Source of the DNA: Streptomyces seoulensis
Lineage (GTDB): Bacteria; Actinomycetota; Actinomycetes; Streptomycetales; Streptomycetaceae
Assembly (NCBI GenBank): GCA_013364255.1
Contig: CP054936.1
Coordinates: 1,550,001 to 1,614,000 of the forward strand
Direction: 5' to 3'
DNA length: 64,000 nt
In this document: positions 32,980-41,965 of the stretch, in pieces
Layout: the number at the start of each line of letters is the position of its first letter
Numbering within the stretch: position 1 is the first letter of the stretch
Notes under the pieces: model-generated
What the model saw: the letters and a program-made list of their open reading frames with translations, nothing else
Told to the model about the DNA's origin: nothing
Database searches by the model: none
Made by a program: the position numbers and the translations under genes

Positions 32980-35181
32980 TCAGCCCAGCGTCCAGCGCTG
33001 CAACGCCGAGCCGGTGTCGGGCTGCTGGGTGACGAGGGCGCCGTCGGCGGTGGAGGCGGTGGTGAGCAGCAGACCGCTCTTCTGGGAGGCGACCGTGTAA
33101 CCGCCCGGGACGGCGCTGAGCACCCACCGCTGGTTGCCGCCGCCGGTGCAGGTCCACTGGATGACCTTGGCGCCGGCGGCGGTCGAGCCGCCGCTGATGT
33201 CCACGCACAGCTTCGACTGGCCGTTGACGATCTGGTACGAGCCGTCCGGCTGCCGGGTGAAGACCCAGCTCTGGTTGGCGCCGGCGTTGGGGGTCCAGGT
33301 CACCAGCTGGATGCCGGCCGTGGTGGAGTGGTCCGGATCGTCCAGGGCCTTGCCGCTCGCGGTGAGGGTGTGGACGCCGTCGAGGGACGCGGTGCCGACC
33401 GGCGTAAGGGCCAGGGTCTGTTCGGCGGCGGTGCGCGATCCGCCGACGGCGTTGCCCGAGGCGTCGGTCCAGGAGCGCACGGGTGTGGTCTCGGCGAGGC
33501 GGCCGGCGGCGGAGGACAGGCCGATCACCAGGCCGCTGTAGCGGTTGACCAGCCGGTAGGCGCCCTTGGACCCGGTGCTGGGGATGATCCACCACTGCTG
33601 GCCGACGGAGGGGCCGCCCGCGCCGGCCGCGGTGACCGTGGGCTTGGCGCCCCAGGCGCGGCCGGTCGTGGACGTGGCGTCGACGCCCAGCAGTTGGCCG
33701 GTGGCGCCGTTGGCGATCCGGTAGGAGCCGTCGCCGTCGGCGGCGAACGACCAGGACTCCAGGGCGGATCCGGTGGCGGCGCCCAGCGACGTGGTGGCCG
33801 AGCCGCCCGATGCCTGGGCGAGGACGCGGCCGCCCGCGCTGGTGATCCGGTAGGACTTGGACAGGTCCACCGGCGCGGCGGCGGGCGCGGAGGAGCCCAC
33901 GGTGACGTCGACGTACTCGCCGGAGGCGCCGTTGGAGCAGCCGAAGGAGCAGTAGGAGCGGAAACTGCGGCCCAGGATCGCGGAGTTGGTCTTGTTCGCG
34001 CCGTCGAGGAACCAGCGGTACCAGGACGCGGTGCGGTAGGAGCCGGTGTCGCCGATCGGGTACCACTTCTGGGTGGCGAGGTCGTCGGTGGCATAGAGCT
34101 GCTGGGGTGCGTTGCCGGACTGGTCGACGGCCTGGGGTTCGCCGATGTACAGCCCCAGGTACGCGTCGTAGGCGATGTCCATCACGAACAGGGGCGAGGT
34201 CGCGGGCATCTTGCCGGCCGCGATCTGCTGGCTCACCGTGCCGGTGTTCGCCGGGTCGTACTCGCCGGAGACGGGGGTGTACCCGGTCGAGCCGGCGGAG
34301 CCGGCCGGCACCATGTTGCTCTCCTTGCCGCCCACGCCCGGCTGCGACCAGGCGCCGTCGTACCACTTCTGCCACGACCCGGGCGCCATCTTGGCGGAGA
34401 TCGGCGCGCGCGCCACGTGCTCCTGGAAGGCTTTCCAGCCGCTGCCCTTCTCGACGACCCGGGAGCCGTAGTAGACGTAGAAGTAGCCGGAGGCGGCGTC
34501 CACGAACAGCCGCTGGTCACCGTCGCCGTAGTAGTACGTCTGCTGGGGGAAGGCGGCGGTGTCGCCCCGCTTGGTGCTGTAGGGGGACGTGAGGGCGTGG
34601 CCCTTGATGCTCCATGTCCTGCCCTGGTCGGTGGAGACGGCGTAGTCGATCGCGTCGTAGTGGACGCCGTCGCCGAAGGGCTGCGGGGTGAACTCGTTGT
34701 GGACCAGGCCGTACCAGTCGCCCGTGTCCGGGTCGGTCCACACACCGACCAGGTCGCAGTAGTTCTTCTGGGAGTAACTGGAGCCGCTGGGTGCGGCGGT
34801 GGCCTCCCGGCCGGTGGGGCTGTTGTTGCACCGCCAGGTGGTGTCGCCGTTCTTGTCGAGCGGGTTGGCGGGGTTCACCGCGTCGCTGATCGTGCTGGAG
34901 AAGGCGGCGCTGTCGAAGTCGCGGCCCGTGTAGAAGTCCCACTTGCGGGGTTCGCTCGCGCCGTACAGGGCGGCGGACTGCTGGTAGTAGAAGGTGCCGT
35001 CCTTGTCGATGAACGGGGCGGCCGGGGTGTCCGTCGGGTGGGTCCAGGAGCCCTTCGCGCCGACGGTCACCGTATAGGCGGCGTCGGACGGGGCGGCGGC
35101 GGCCTGGGGCGGGGTGTTCCCGACCAGCGCCAGGGCCGCGGCGGCGGCTATGGCGGGCAGGACGAAGCGGGGGCGTGGCAC
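32980..35181 (-). CDS. Secreted sialidase-like Asp-box protein with two ricin-type lectin domains
   Basis: 733 aa. Signal peptide (cleavage near residue 30). Residues about 35-430 look like a five- or six-bladed beta-propeller; one perfect Asp-box (STDQGRTW, 183-190) as in sialidases and other propeller hydrolases is visible, with other Trp/Tyr/Asp-rich blades. The RIP and Arg-triad signature of classical sialidases was not found. Residues about 435-580 and 605-733 are two ricin B-type beta-trefoils (CBM13) with QxW motifs (NQSW, NQRW, LQRW). It shares the locus LacI-type operator at 35435. The likely role is carbohydrate attachment and perhaps removal of a cap on O-glycans; the enzymatic activity is unproven. 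Confidence 0.8.
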   Translation of the reverse strand: MPRPRFVLPAIAAAAALALVGNTPPQAAAAPSDAAYTVTVGAKGSWTHPTDTPAAPFIDKDGTFYYQQSAALYGASEPRKWDFYTGRDFDSAAFSSTISDAVNPANPLDKNGDTTWRCNNSPTGREATAAPSGSSYSQKNYCDLVGVWTDPDTGDWYGLVHNEFTPQPFGDGVHYDAIDYAVSTDQGRTWSIKGHALTSPYSTKRGDTAAFPQQTYYYGDGDQRLFVDAASGYFYVYYGSRVVEKGSGWKAFQEHVARAPISAKMAPGSWQKWYDGAWSQPGVGGKESNMVPAGSAGSTGYTPVSGEYDPANTGTVSQQIAAGKMPATSPLFVMDIAYDAYLGLYIGEPQAVDQSGNAPQQLYATDDLATQKWYPIGDTGSYRTASWYRWFLDGANKTNSAILGRSFRSYCSFGCSNGASGEYVDVTVGSSAPAAAPVDLSKSYRITSAGGRVLAQASGGSATTSLGAATGSALESWSFAADGDGSYRIANGATGQLLGVDATSTTGRAWGAKPTVTAAGAGGPSVGQQWWIIPSTGSKGAYRLVNRYSGLVIGLSSAAGRLAETTPVRSWTDASGNAVGGSRTAAEQTLALTPVGTASLDGVHTLTASGKALDDPDHSTTAGIQLVTWTPNAGANQSWVFTRQPDGSYQIVNGQSKLCVDISGGSTAAGAKVIQWTCTGGGNQRWVLSAVPGGYTVASQKSGLLLTTASTADGALVTQQPDTGSALQRWTLG

Positions 35182-35422
35182 AGGTGCTCCTTGAGTGTGC
35201 GGGGGACGTCGGCGTCCGGCGCCGTCGGCTCGGCGACACCGGGACGACCATGAGCGTGTTGCGCGACCTCCGGAAGGGAGGGAGCTGGGAAGCCCCTGGG
35301 GGGAGAACGCGGGGAATCCCGGAAGGGAGGGGCGTTGATCAGGGGCTGTGAAGGGCGCAGGGGCATCGCGTCACCTGTCGGCTTCCTCCTGGCGACGAGG
35401 CCCCCGAGGGAAGGTGAGGGAG

Positions 35423-35451
35423 ACAGTAGACGAATGGCATCGATAACACTA
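35423..35451 (-). promoter_or_regulatory. Promoter with LacI-type operator A (Asp-box/ricin gene)
   Basis: Operator TGGCATCGATAAC (35435-35447, plus orientation) lies between minus-strand -35 TAGTGT (35451-35446) and -10 TACTGT (35428-35423), spacer 17. The same layout is found at the GH101 promoter. The 19-bp block ATGGCATCGATAACACTAG is shared with operator D except for one base. Confidence 0.65.
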
Positions 35452-35512
35452 GAGCCGCGGCACCGTCACTCCGCCGCCGTCACCGCGGTGCGTGCGAGCC
35501 GTCCGCACACGG

Positions 35513-35553
35513 AAAAGCGGCCGAGCGGCCCCTGATCCGGGCTGCTCGGCCGC
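35513..35553 (-). terminator. Intrinsic terminator of the lacI-type gene
   Basis: On the minus strand, GCGGCCGAGC, A, GCCC, a 7-nt loop, GGGC, C, GCTCGGCCGC, then TTTT. It is a 14-bp stem with one A-C mismatch and a U-tract, 24 nt past the stop. It is the clearest rho-independent terminator in the window. Confidence 0.8.
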
Positions 35554-35576
35554 CGGCCGGTGCGGGTACGGGCCGC

Positions 35577-36617
35577 CTACCGGTCCTCGCTCCGCGCCGC
35601 CGCGGTGCTGCCGCGCACGATCAGGGCCGGCTCGACCGAGGCGGGCTCGACGGGGGCGTCCGGGTCCTTCAGATGGCGCAGCAGATGGGCGACGGCGAGC
35701 CCGCCCATCTGCGCGAACGGCTGGGCCACGGTGGTCAGCGACGGGGAGCAGTACTCGGCGAGGGCGATGTCGTCGACGCCGACCACGGAGATCTCCTCGG
35801 GCACCCGCCGGCCGAGTTCGTGCAGCGCCCGGATCACTCCGAACGCCATCTCGTCGCTGGCCACGAAGACCGCCGTGACGTCCGGGATGCGGCCCAGGAT
35901 GAGGCCGTTGCGGTAGCCGGAGGCCGGTGACCAGTCCCCCTCCAGCTCGGGCGGCACGGCCCTGCCCGCCTCCTCCAGCGTGTCGCGCCAGCCCCTGGCG
36001 CGGCTGGCCGCGTCGAGCCACTCGCCGGGGCCGGCCACGTGCCAGACCGTCTCGTGCCCCAGCTCCAGCAGATGGCGGGTGGCCAGGCGTGCGGCCAGGG
36101 ACTGGTCCACGGCCACGACCTCGGTGGCGGAGGTGCGCGACCCGTCGATGGTGACGGTCGGGATCGAGCCGGTGAGCTGCTCGATCCGGCTGCTGGCATG
36201 GGTGAGCGGAACGGCCAGGACGACCCCCTCGACGCCCTGGTCCGCCAGCCGCGACAGGGCGCTCTCGATGGCGGAGGTGTCCAGGGAGGAGGTGGTGGCG
36301 GTGGAGACGGTGTAGCCGACGTCCCGCGCCGCGCTCTCGATGCCGTACAGAACGGCCGTGCGCGAGTAGAAGTTGGTCTGCAGCATGACGACGCCGATGG
36401 TGCGGCTGCGGCCGGAGGACAGCATCCGGGCGGCGTTGTTCTTGCGGTAGCCGAGCTGGTCGACGGCGGCCAGGACCTTCGCCCGGGTCTTCTCCTGCAC
36501 ATTGGGGTGGCCCGCGAGGGTCCGCGACACCGTCTGCGGCGAGACCCCGGCCAGCCGGGCGACGTCGACCATCCCGGGGGGCCGTGCGGTGTCGCCGTCC
36601 GCGTTCTGCCTCTTCAT
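35577..36617 (-). CDS. LacI-family transcriptional regulator of the O-glycan locus
   Basis: 346 aa. HTH at about 16-37 (MVDVARLAGVSPQTVSRTLA), hinge helix near NNAARMLSSGRSRTIGV, and a periplasmic-binding-protein-like sugar-sensing domain to residue 335 (VAVDQSLAARLATRHLLELG, VVGVDDIALAEYCSPSLTTV). ATG 36617 follows GGGAGGAGG. It is encoded divergently from the ABC importer. Four similar operators (A-D) flank only genes of this locus, one of them in its own upstream spacer, so it probably autoregulates and represses the locus until the disaccharide or a derivative binds. Confidence 0.9.
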   Translation of the reverse strand: MKRQNADGDTARPPGMVDVARLAGVSPQTVSRTLAGHPNVQEKTRAKVLAAVDQLGYRKNNAARMLSSGRSRTIGVVMLQTNFYSRTAVLYGIESAARDVGYTVSTATTSSLDTSAIESALSRLADQGVEGVVLAVPLTHASSRIEQLTGSIPTVTIDGSRTSATEVVAVDQSLAARLATRHLLELGHETVWHVAGPGEWLDAASRARGWRDTLEEAGRAVPPELEGDWSPASGYRNGLILGRIPDVTAVFVASDEMAFGVIRALHELGRRVPEEISVVGVDDIALAEYCSPSLTTVAQPFAQMGGLAVAHLLRHLKDPDAPVEPASVEPALIVRGSTAAARSEDR

Positions 36618-36706
36618 GATCCTCCTCCCATGTCGCGACGATGGTAACGCCCTCATCACGCATCATCCCTGTCTCGGCACCAGGTGAACCCTCCAGCTGA
36701 CCACTA

Positions 36707-36735
36707 TTGGCATCGATAACATCGTGTGCCATAGT
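36707..36735 (+). promoter_or_regulatory. Promoter with LacI-type operator B (ABC importer)
   Basis: -35 TTGGCA (36707-36712), 17-nt spacer, -10 CATAGT (36730-36735). Operator TGGCATCGATAAC (36708-36720) covers the -35 and the first part of the spacer. It reads rightward into the binding-protein gene at 36814 and lies 90 nt upstream of lacI on the other strand. Confidence 0.65.
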
Positions 36736-36813
36736 TCCGGCACATCAGCGAGCCCGCGACGGGCCGCGGGGAGCCGGGTCGCCGCTTCCCCGACGCACTC
36801 CGAAGGAGAAGCC

Positions 36814-38115
36814 GTGAAGAAGCCACCCCTGCGGACGGCGGCCCTGGCCGGCGCCGTCACCCTCGGACTCCTGCTCGCAGGCTGTTCCGGTTCCGGGTCC
36901 GACTCCGGCGCCGGCTCCGGCGGCAGGACGACGGTGACGTTCTGGGGCTGGGCCCCGGGCTACGCGGACGCCGTCAAGGCGTTCAACCGCACCCACACCG
37001 ACCTCCGGATCGACTACCAGCAGGTCCAGCCCGGCGCCAAGGGCGGATACCAGAAGACGCTCAACGCCGTCCAGGCCGGCAACGCCCCCTGCCTGGCCCA
37101 GCTCGGCTACGAGACCCTGCCGAGCTTCGCCGCCCAGGGCGCGCTCCAGGACGTCGCCGAGTACGCGGACGCCGGCAAGGGCGACTTCTTCGACGCGTCC
37201 TGGAAGTCCGTCTCCGTGGGCGACGCCGTCTACGGCGTGCCCGTCGACACCGGCCCCATGGCCCTCTTCTACAACAAGAAGGTCTTCGACTCGCTCGGCC
37301 TCAAGCCGCCCGCCACCTGGGCGGAGTACAAGGCCGACGCGAAGAGGATCCACGCCGCCGACCCGCACAAGTACATCTCCTCGCCCTACCTCGACTACGA
37401 CTACGCGGGCCTGGCCTGGCAGAACGGCGCCCACTGGTTCGGCGTCGACGGCGACTCCTGGAAGGTCAGCCTCGCCTCCGGCCCGAACCGCCAGGTCGCC
37501 GACTACTGGCAGGACCTGGTCCGCACCGGCGCGATCAGCAACGCCCCGATGTACGACCAGGCCTGGTACAAGGGGCTCGGCGACGGCAGTATCGCCACCG
37601 TCGTCGGCGCCGTCTGGCAGGCCGGCGTCATCAAGGGCGGCGCCAAGGACGGCGCCGGCCAGTGGGCCGTGGCACCGATGCCGCGGTGGAGCGCGGGCGA
37701 CGAACGCACCGGCAACGCGGGCGGATCGGCCACCGCCGTCCTCAAGGGCTGCGAGTCCCCCAAGGCCGCGGTGGAGTTCGCCCACTGGCTCAGCACCGAC
37801 CGCACGGCCTACGGCATCCTCGTGGACAAGGCGGGGCTGTACCCGGCCGCCGAGAAGCTGACCGACCTGCCCCAACTGAGCGCGGCCGACCCCTACTTCG
37901 GCGGCCAGAAGATCTCCGACGTCTTCGCCAAGGCGGCGCCGAAGGTCGACGCCGACTGGACCTGGGGCCCGGTCATGACCAAGACCGCCGCCGACCTGGA
38001 CGACGGCCTCGGCAAGGCGTGGGCGGGCAACGGCACCATCGCCGACGCGCTGCGCACCGCCCAGGACAAGACCGTCGCCGAGCTGAAGCACCAGGGCCTC
38101 AAGGTCTCCGGCTGA
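36814..38115 (+). CDS. Sugar ABC transporter solute-binding lipoprotein
   Basis: 433 aa. The signal peptide ends in lipobox LLAGC (Cys24), so it is a membrane-anchored lipoprotein. Family 1 sugar-binding fold: TVTFWGWAPGYADAVKAFN, YGVPVDTGPMALFYNKKVF, and GGSATAVLKGCESPKAAVEFAHWL. The start is GTG 36814 with GAAGGAGAA upstream. It is followed by two permeases and GH35; no ATPase gene is present, which is common in Streptomyces where a shared MsiK ATPase serves many sugar importers. The predicted ligand is Gal-beta1,3-GalNAc or a related disaccharide (inferred from neighbours). Confidence 0.9.
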   Translation: MKKPPLRTAALAGAVTLGLLLAGCSGSGSDSGAGSGGRTTVTFWGWAPGYADAVKAFNRTHTDLRIDYQQVQPGAKGGYQKTLNAVQAGNAPCLAQLGYETLPSFAAQGALQDVAEYADAGKGDFFDASWKSVSVGDAVYGVPVDTGPMALFYNKKVFDSLGLKPPATWAEYKADAKRIHAADPHKYISSPYLDYDYAGLAWQNGAHWFGVDGDSWKVSLASGPNRQVADYWQDLVRTGAISNAPMYDQAWYKGLGDGSIATVVGAVWQAGVIKGGAKDGAGQWAVAPMPRWSAGDERTGNAGGSATAVLKGCESPKAAVEFAHWLSTDRTAYGILVDKAGLYPAAEKLTDLPQLSAADPYFGGQKISDVFAKAAPKVDADWTWGPVMTKTAADLDDGLGKAWAGNGTIADALRTAQDKTVAELKHQGLKVSG

Positions 38116-38129
38116 AGAAAGTGCCTCTC

Positions 38130-39113
38130 ATGACCAACCTCGCCACGGCGCGGGACACCGCACCCGCACGACGCGCCGCACCCCGGCGCCCCGGCCGCGG
38201 GCCCCTCGCCGCCGGGAGCCGGACCCGGGGCGCCGCCGGGCGCCGGCGCACACCGCTGCTGTTCTGGTGCCCCTTCGCGGTGCTCTTCGCCGCCATGTAC
38301 CTGGCCCCGATCGTCTACGCGGCCGTCAGCAGCCTGTTCGTCGTCCACCGCTCCGGCCTGGGACTGACCGCGCCGACCAAGGTCTTCGACCCGATCGGCA
38401 ACTACACGCACGCCTTCGGCGACGGAGGCTTCACCTCCTCGCTGGGCCGGGTCGCCCTCTTCGGCGTCGTCCAGGTGCCGGTGATGCTGGGCCTCGCGCT
38501 CGGCCTGGCCCTGCTGCTCGACTCCCGGTCCGCCCGCGCCAAGGGCTTCTTCCGGCTCGCCGGCTTCCTGCCGTACGCGATCCCCGGCGTGAGCGCCGCG
38601 CTGGTGTGGTCCTTCATGTACTCGCCCCAGTCCAGCCCGGTCAACCACCTGCTGGAACCGCTCGGCCTGCACGTCCCCTTCTTCTCCGGCGGCACCGTGC
38701 TGTGGTCGGTGGCCAACATCGTCACCTGGGCCTGGACCGGCTACAACATGGTCATCATCTACGCCGCGCTCCAGTCCGTGCCCGCCGAGGTGCTGGAGGC
38801 CGCCCGCGTGGACGGCGCCTCCGCGCTGCGCATCGCCTGGAGCATCAAGATCCCGGCGGTGCGCGGCGCCATCGCGCTCACCGCGGTCTTCTCCATCATC
38901 GGCTCGGCCCAGCTGTTCAACGAGCCGGTCGTGCTGCAACCGGTCTCCAGCGGCGCGATCTCCTCCGTCTTCACCCCGATCATGTCCGCGCAGGCCGCCG
39001 TCGCGGCCGGCGACTACCCCTACGCGGCAGCCCAGTCGGTCGTCCTGGCCGTACTCGTCGGCGTCGTGTCCTTCGTCTTCTTCAAACTGACCAACCGGGG
39101 TGAGCAGGCGTGA
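38130..39113 (+). CDS. Sugar ABC transporter permease 1 (MalF/UgpA-like)
   Basis: 327 aa. Basic N-terminus, six membrane helices, and the EAA loop (VLEAARVDGASALRIAWSIK; AARxDGA) that contacts the ATPase. The start is ATG 38130 with GAAGAAAG 8 nt upstream; GTG 38121 would be too close to that site. It lies 14 nt after the binding protein and overlaps the second permease by 4 nt. It forms the channel with permease 2. Confidence 0.92.
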   Translation: MTNLATARDTAPARRAAPRRPGRGPLAAGSRTRGAAGRRRTPLLFWCPFAVLFAAMYLAPIVYAAVSSLFVVHRSGLGLTAPTKVFDPIGNYTHAFGDGGFTSSLGRVALFGVVQVPVMLGLALGLALLLDSRSARAKGFFRLAGFLPYAIPGVSAALVWSFMYSPQSSPVNHLLEPLGLHVPFFSGGTVLWSVANIVTWAWTGYNMVIIYAALQSVPAEVLEAARVDGASALRIAWSIKIPAVRGAIALTAVFSIIGSAQLFNEPVVLQPVSSGAISSVFTPIMSAQAAVAAGDYPYAAAQSVVLAVLVGVVSFVFFKLTNRGEQA

Positions 39114-39982
39114 GCACCACCTCCACCAAGCCGCAACGGCTGCGGCCGCGCCGCGAGACGACCCCGCTGAGCCGCACCGCCGTCATGCTGCTGCTGGCCC
39201 TGTCCACCCTCTACTTCCTCCTCCCGCTGTGGTGGCTGCTGGTCGCCGCCACCAAGCCGTTCGGCGCGCAGTTCAGCGGCAGCGGACTCTGGTTCGACGG
39301 CTTCGGCCTGTTCGACAACCTGTCCCGCCTCAGCGCCCAGGACGGCGGCATCTTCTGGCGCTGGATGCTCAACAGCGTCCTGTACTGCGGCGTCGGCGCC
39401 CTGGTGGGCACCGCGCTCTCCGCCCTGGCCGGATACACCATCGCCAAGTACGAGTTCCGGGGGCGCGGTGTGCTGTTCGGCGCGGTGCTCGCCGCCGTGC
39501 TGGTGCCCAAGGTGCTGTTCACCCTGCCGCTGTACCTGATGTTCTCCGGCGTCCACCTGATCGACAACCCGCTCGCCGTGCTCCTACCCAGCGTCGTCAG
39601 CCCGTTCGGGGTCTACCTCTCCCGCGTCTTCGCGGCGCAGGTGCCGGACGAGGTGATCGAGGCCGGCCGGCTCGACGGGGCGGGCGAGTTCAGGATCTTC
39701 CGCACCCTCGCGACGCGCATGATGCTGCCCGCGCTGGTGACGATCTTCCTGTTCCAGTTCGTCGAGATCTGGAACAACTACCTGCTGCCCGCCATGGTCC
39801 TGGGCGACGACCGGCTCCAGCCGGTCACCGTCGGCCTGGTCGGCTGGAACGCCAGCCATGTGGCGGTGCCGCCGCCGCTGGTGGTCATCGGCTCACTGGT
39901 GTCCGTCGCCCCGCTCGTGATCGCCTTCCTGGCCCTCCAGCGGTTCTGGCGCGCGGGCATGACCGCCGGAGCCGTCAAGTGA
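39110..39982 (+). CDS. Sugar ABC transporter permease 2 (MalG/UgpE-like)
   Basis: 290 aa. Six membrane helices and an EAA loop (VIEAGRLDGAGEFRIFRTLA). The start is GTG 39110, overlapping the previous gene by 4 nt (GTGA). The stop likewise overlaps the proposed GTG start of the GH35 gene, so import and hydrolysis are translationally linked. Confidence 0.92.
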   Translation: MSTTSTKPQRLRPRRETTPLSRTAVMLLLALSTLYFLLPLWWLLVAATKPFGAQFSGSGLWFDGFGLFDNLSRLSAQDGGIFWRWMLNSVLYCGVGALVGTALSALAGYTIAKYEFRGRGVLFGAVLAAVLVPKVLFTLPLYLMFSGVHLIDNPLAVLLPSVVSPFGVYLSRVFAAQVPDEVIEAGRLDGAGEFRIFRTLATRMMLPALVTIFLFQFVEIWNNYLLPAMVLGDDRLQPVTVGLVGWNASHVAVPPPLVVIGSLVSVAPLVIAFLALQRFWRAGMTAGAVK

Positions 39983-41910
39983 CCCCGCCGGCCCGGCCCG
40001 ACCCGACGACGACCGCAGCGCCCCCGACGACGACCGCAGCGCCCCCGAGGACATCCGTGAGCCCACCGCCCCAGGCCGGCCCCGCGACCGCCGCGGCGGC
40101 CGTCCGCCACCCCGCACCCCGCCACCCCGCGCCCCTCCTCACCCACCGCGACGGCCGGCTCCTGCGCGACGGCCGCTCGCACCGGATCCTGGCCGGATCG
40201 CTCCACTACTTCCGGGTCCACCCCGACCAGTGGGCGGACCGCCTGGACCGCCTCGCGGCCATGGGCCTCAACACGGTCGACACCTATGTCGCCTGGAACT
40301 TCCACGAGCGCCGCCGGGGCCGGGCCCGCTTCGACGGCTGGCACGACGTCGAACGCTTCGTCCGGCTCGCCCAGGACGCGGGCCTCGACGTGATCGCCCG
40401 GCCCGGCCCCTACATCTGCGCGGAATGGGACAACGGCGGCCTGCCCGCCTGGCTCACCGGCACACCCGGCATGCGGGTCCGCTCCTCCCACCGGCCCTTC
40501 CTGGACGAGGTCGCGCGCTGGTTCGACGACCTCGTGCCCCGCCTCGCCGCCCTCCAGGCCGCCCGCGGCGGCCCGATCGCCGCCGTGCAGATCGAGAACG
40601 AGTACGGCAGCTACGGCGACGACCACACCTACCTGAGCTGGCTGCGCGACGCGCTCGTCGAGCGGGGCGTCACCGAGCTGCTGTACACGGCGGACGGACC
40701 GACCGAGCTGATGCTCGACGGCGGCACCCTGCCCGGCCAGCTCGCCGCCGCCACCTTCGGCTCCCGCGCCGCCCAGGCCGCCGAACTGCTGCGCGCGCGC
40801 CGCCCCCACGAGCCGTTCGTCTGCGCGGAGTTCTGGAACGGCTGGTTCGACCACTGGGGCGAGCGGCACCACATCCGCTCGGTGGACAGCGCGGCCGGCA
40901 CCCTCGGCGACATCATCGACGCGGACGGCTCGGTCAGCGTCTACATGGCCCACGGCGGCACCAACTTCGGCCTGTGGGCCGGCGCCAACCACGACGGCGA
41001 CACCTTCCAGCCGACCGTGACCAGCTACGACTCCGACGCGCCGATCGCCGAACACGGCGCGCTCACCGCGAAGTTCACCGCCCTGCGGGAGCGGCTGCTC
41101 GCCGTCTCCGGCACCGCGCCCCACCGGCCGCCGCCCGCCGACCCGCCGCTGCTGAAGCCGCGCACCCTGCCCGTCGTCCGCGGCGCCGGACTGCTTCGAG
41201 CCCTGGAAGCGGTGTCCCCGGCGACGCCCTCCCCGCATCCGCTCAGCTTCGAGGAACTGGGCCAGGCGTCCGGTCTGGTGCTCTACCGCGCCCGCCCGCG
41301 GCTGCCCCGCGGCGCCGGCCCGCTGACGGTCACCGGGCTGCACGACCGGGCCCAGGTCTTCGTCGACGGCACGCCGGCCGGCGTACTGGACCGGGAGACC
41401 GGCACGGTGACCGTCGAGGGCACGGGCGAGCGGGTGCGGCTGGACCTGCTGGTCGAGAACCAGGGCCGGATCAACTACGGGCCGCTGCTCGGCCAGGGCA
41501 AGGGCATCCTCGGCGGCGTCCGCGTGGAACGCCGCCTGGTGCACGGCTGGACCATGCACCGGCTGCCGCTCGACGAGTGGACCGCCGAGGACCTCGGGCG
41601 CGCGGTGTCCGGCGCGCCCGCGCAGGGCGCCGCCGGCTTCGCGACCGCGCGGTTCACGGTCGTCGAGCCGGCCGACGCGTTCCTCGCGTTCCCCGGCTTC
41701 GGCAAGGGTTTCGTCTGGGTCAACGGCGCACTCCTCGGGCGCTACTGGGAGATCGGCCCGCAGGTCACGCTCTACCTCCCCGCGCCCTTCACGGTGCGGG
41801 GCGAGAACACCGTCACGATCCTGGAGCTGGAGCGGCTGGGAGAGCGGGTCGAGATCCGTGACCGGCCCGAGCTGGGCCCGGCCGAGGAGTACGTCGAGAC
41901 GTTCGAGTGA
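39979..41910 (+). CDS. GH35 beta-galactosidase (cytoplasmic)
   Basis: 643 aa. The (beta/alpha)8 domain from about residue 55 carries GPIAAVQIENEYGSYG with the acid/base Glu208 and CAEFWNGWFDHWG with the nucleophile Glu284, the GH35 signatures. Beta-sandwich domains follow, ending in the ENTVTILELERLG motif. There is no signal peptide, so it acts after import. GTG 39979 overlaps the permease stop; the alternative GTG 40057, with GAGG 7 nt upstream, would remove a Pro/Thr-rich leader containing a 21-bp repeat and give 617 aa. Expected reaction: Gal-beta1,3-GalNAc to galactose plus GalNAc. Confidence 0.9.
   Translation: MTPPARPDPTTTAAPPTTTAAPPRTSVSPPPQAGPATAAAAVRHPAPRHPAPLLTHRDGRLLRDGRSHRILAGSLHYFRVHPDQWADRLDRLAAMGLNTVDTYVAWNFHERRRGRARFDGWHDVERFVRLAQDAGLDVIARPGPYICAEWDNGGLPAWLTGTPGMRVRSSHRPFLDEVARWFDDLVPRLAALQAARGGPIAAVQIENEYGSYGDDHTYLSWLRDALVERGVTELLYTADGPTELMLDGGTLPGQLAAATFGSRAAQAAELLRARRPHEPFVCAEFWNGWFDHWGERHHIRSVDSAAGTLGDIIDADGSVSVYMAHGGTNFGLWAGANHDGDTFQPTVTSYDSDAPIAEHGALTAKFTALRERLLAVSGTAPHRPPPADPPLLKPRTLPVVRGAGLLRALEAVSPATPSPHPLSFEELGQASGLVLYRARPRLPRGAGPLTVTGLHDRAQVFVDGTPAGVLDRETGTVTVEGTGERVRLDLLVENQGRINYGPLLGQGKGILGGVRVERRLVHGWTMHRLPLDEWTAEDLGRAVSGAPAQGAAGFATARFTVVEPADAFLAFPGFGKGFVWVNGALLGRYWEIGPQVTLYLPAPFTVRGENTVTILELERLGERVEIRDRPELGPAEEYVETFE
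40002..40043 (+). repeat. 21-bp tandem repeat x2 near the GH35 start
   Basis: CCCGACGACGACCGCAGCGCC-type unit at 40002-40022 and again, identical, at 40023-40043, coding for PTTTAAP twice if translation starts at 39979. It sits in the stretch whose coding status is uncertain. Confidence 0.8.
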
Positions 41911-41923
41911 AGTGAGAACCCTC

Positions 41924-41936
41924 TGGCAGCGATAAC
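41924..41936 (+). promoter_or_regulatory. LacI-type operator C
   Basis: TGGCAGCGATAAC, plus orientation, 14 nt after the GH35 stop and 125 nt upstream of GH101. The centre-to-centre distance to operator D (46 nt) and their opposite orientation would let one tetramer or two dimers hold the GH101 promoter. Confidence 0.65.
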
Positions 41937-41965
41937 GCAAGCTCCCCCCGCGCCTACGGGCCTCC

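Noticed and set aside
32980..35181. Plain GH33 sialidase call
   Set aside because: One Asp-box is present but the Arg triad and RIP motif were not found, so only a sialidase-like fold is claimed.
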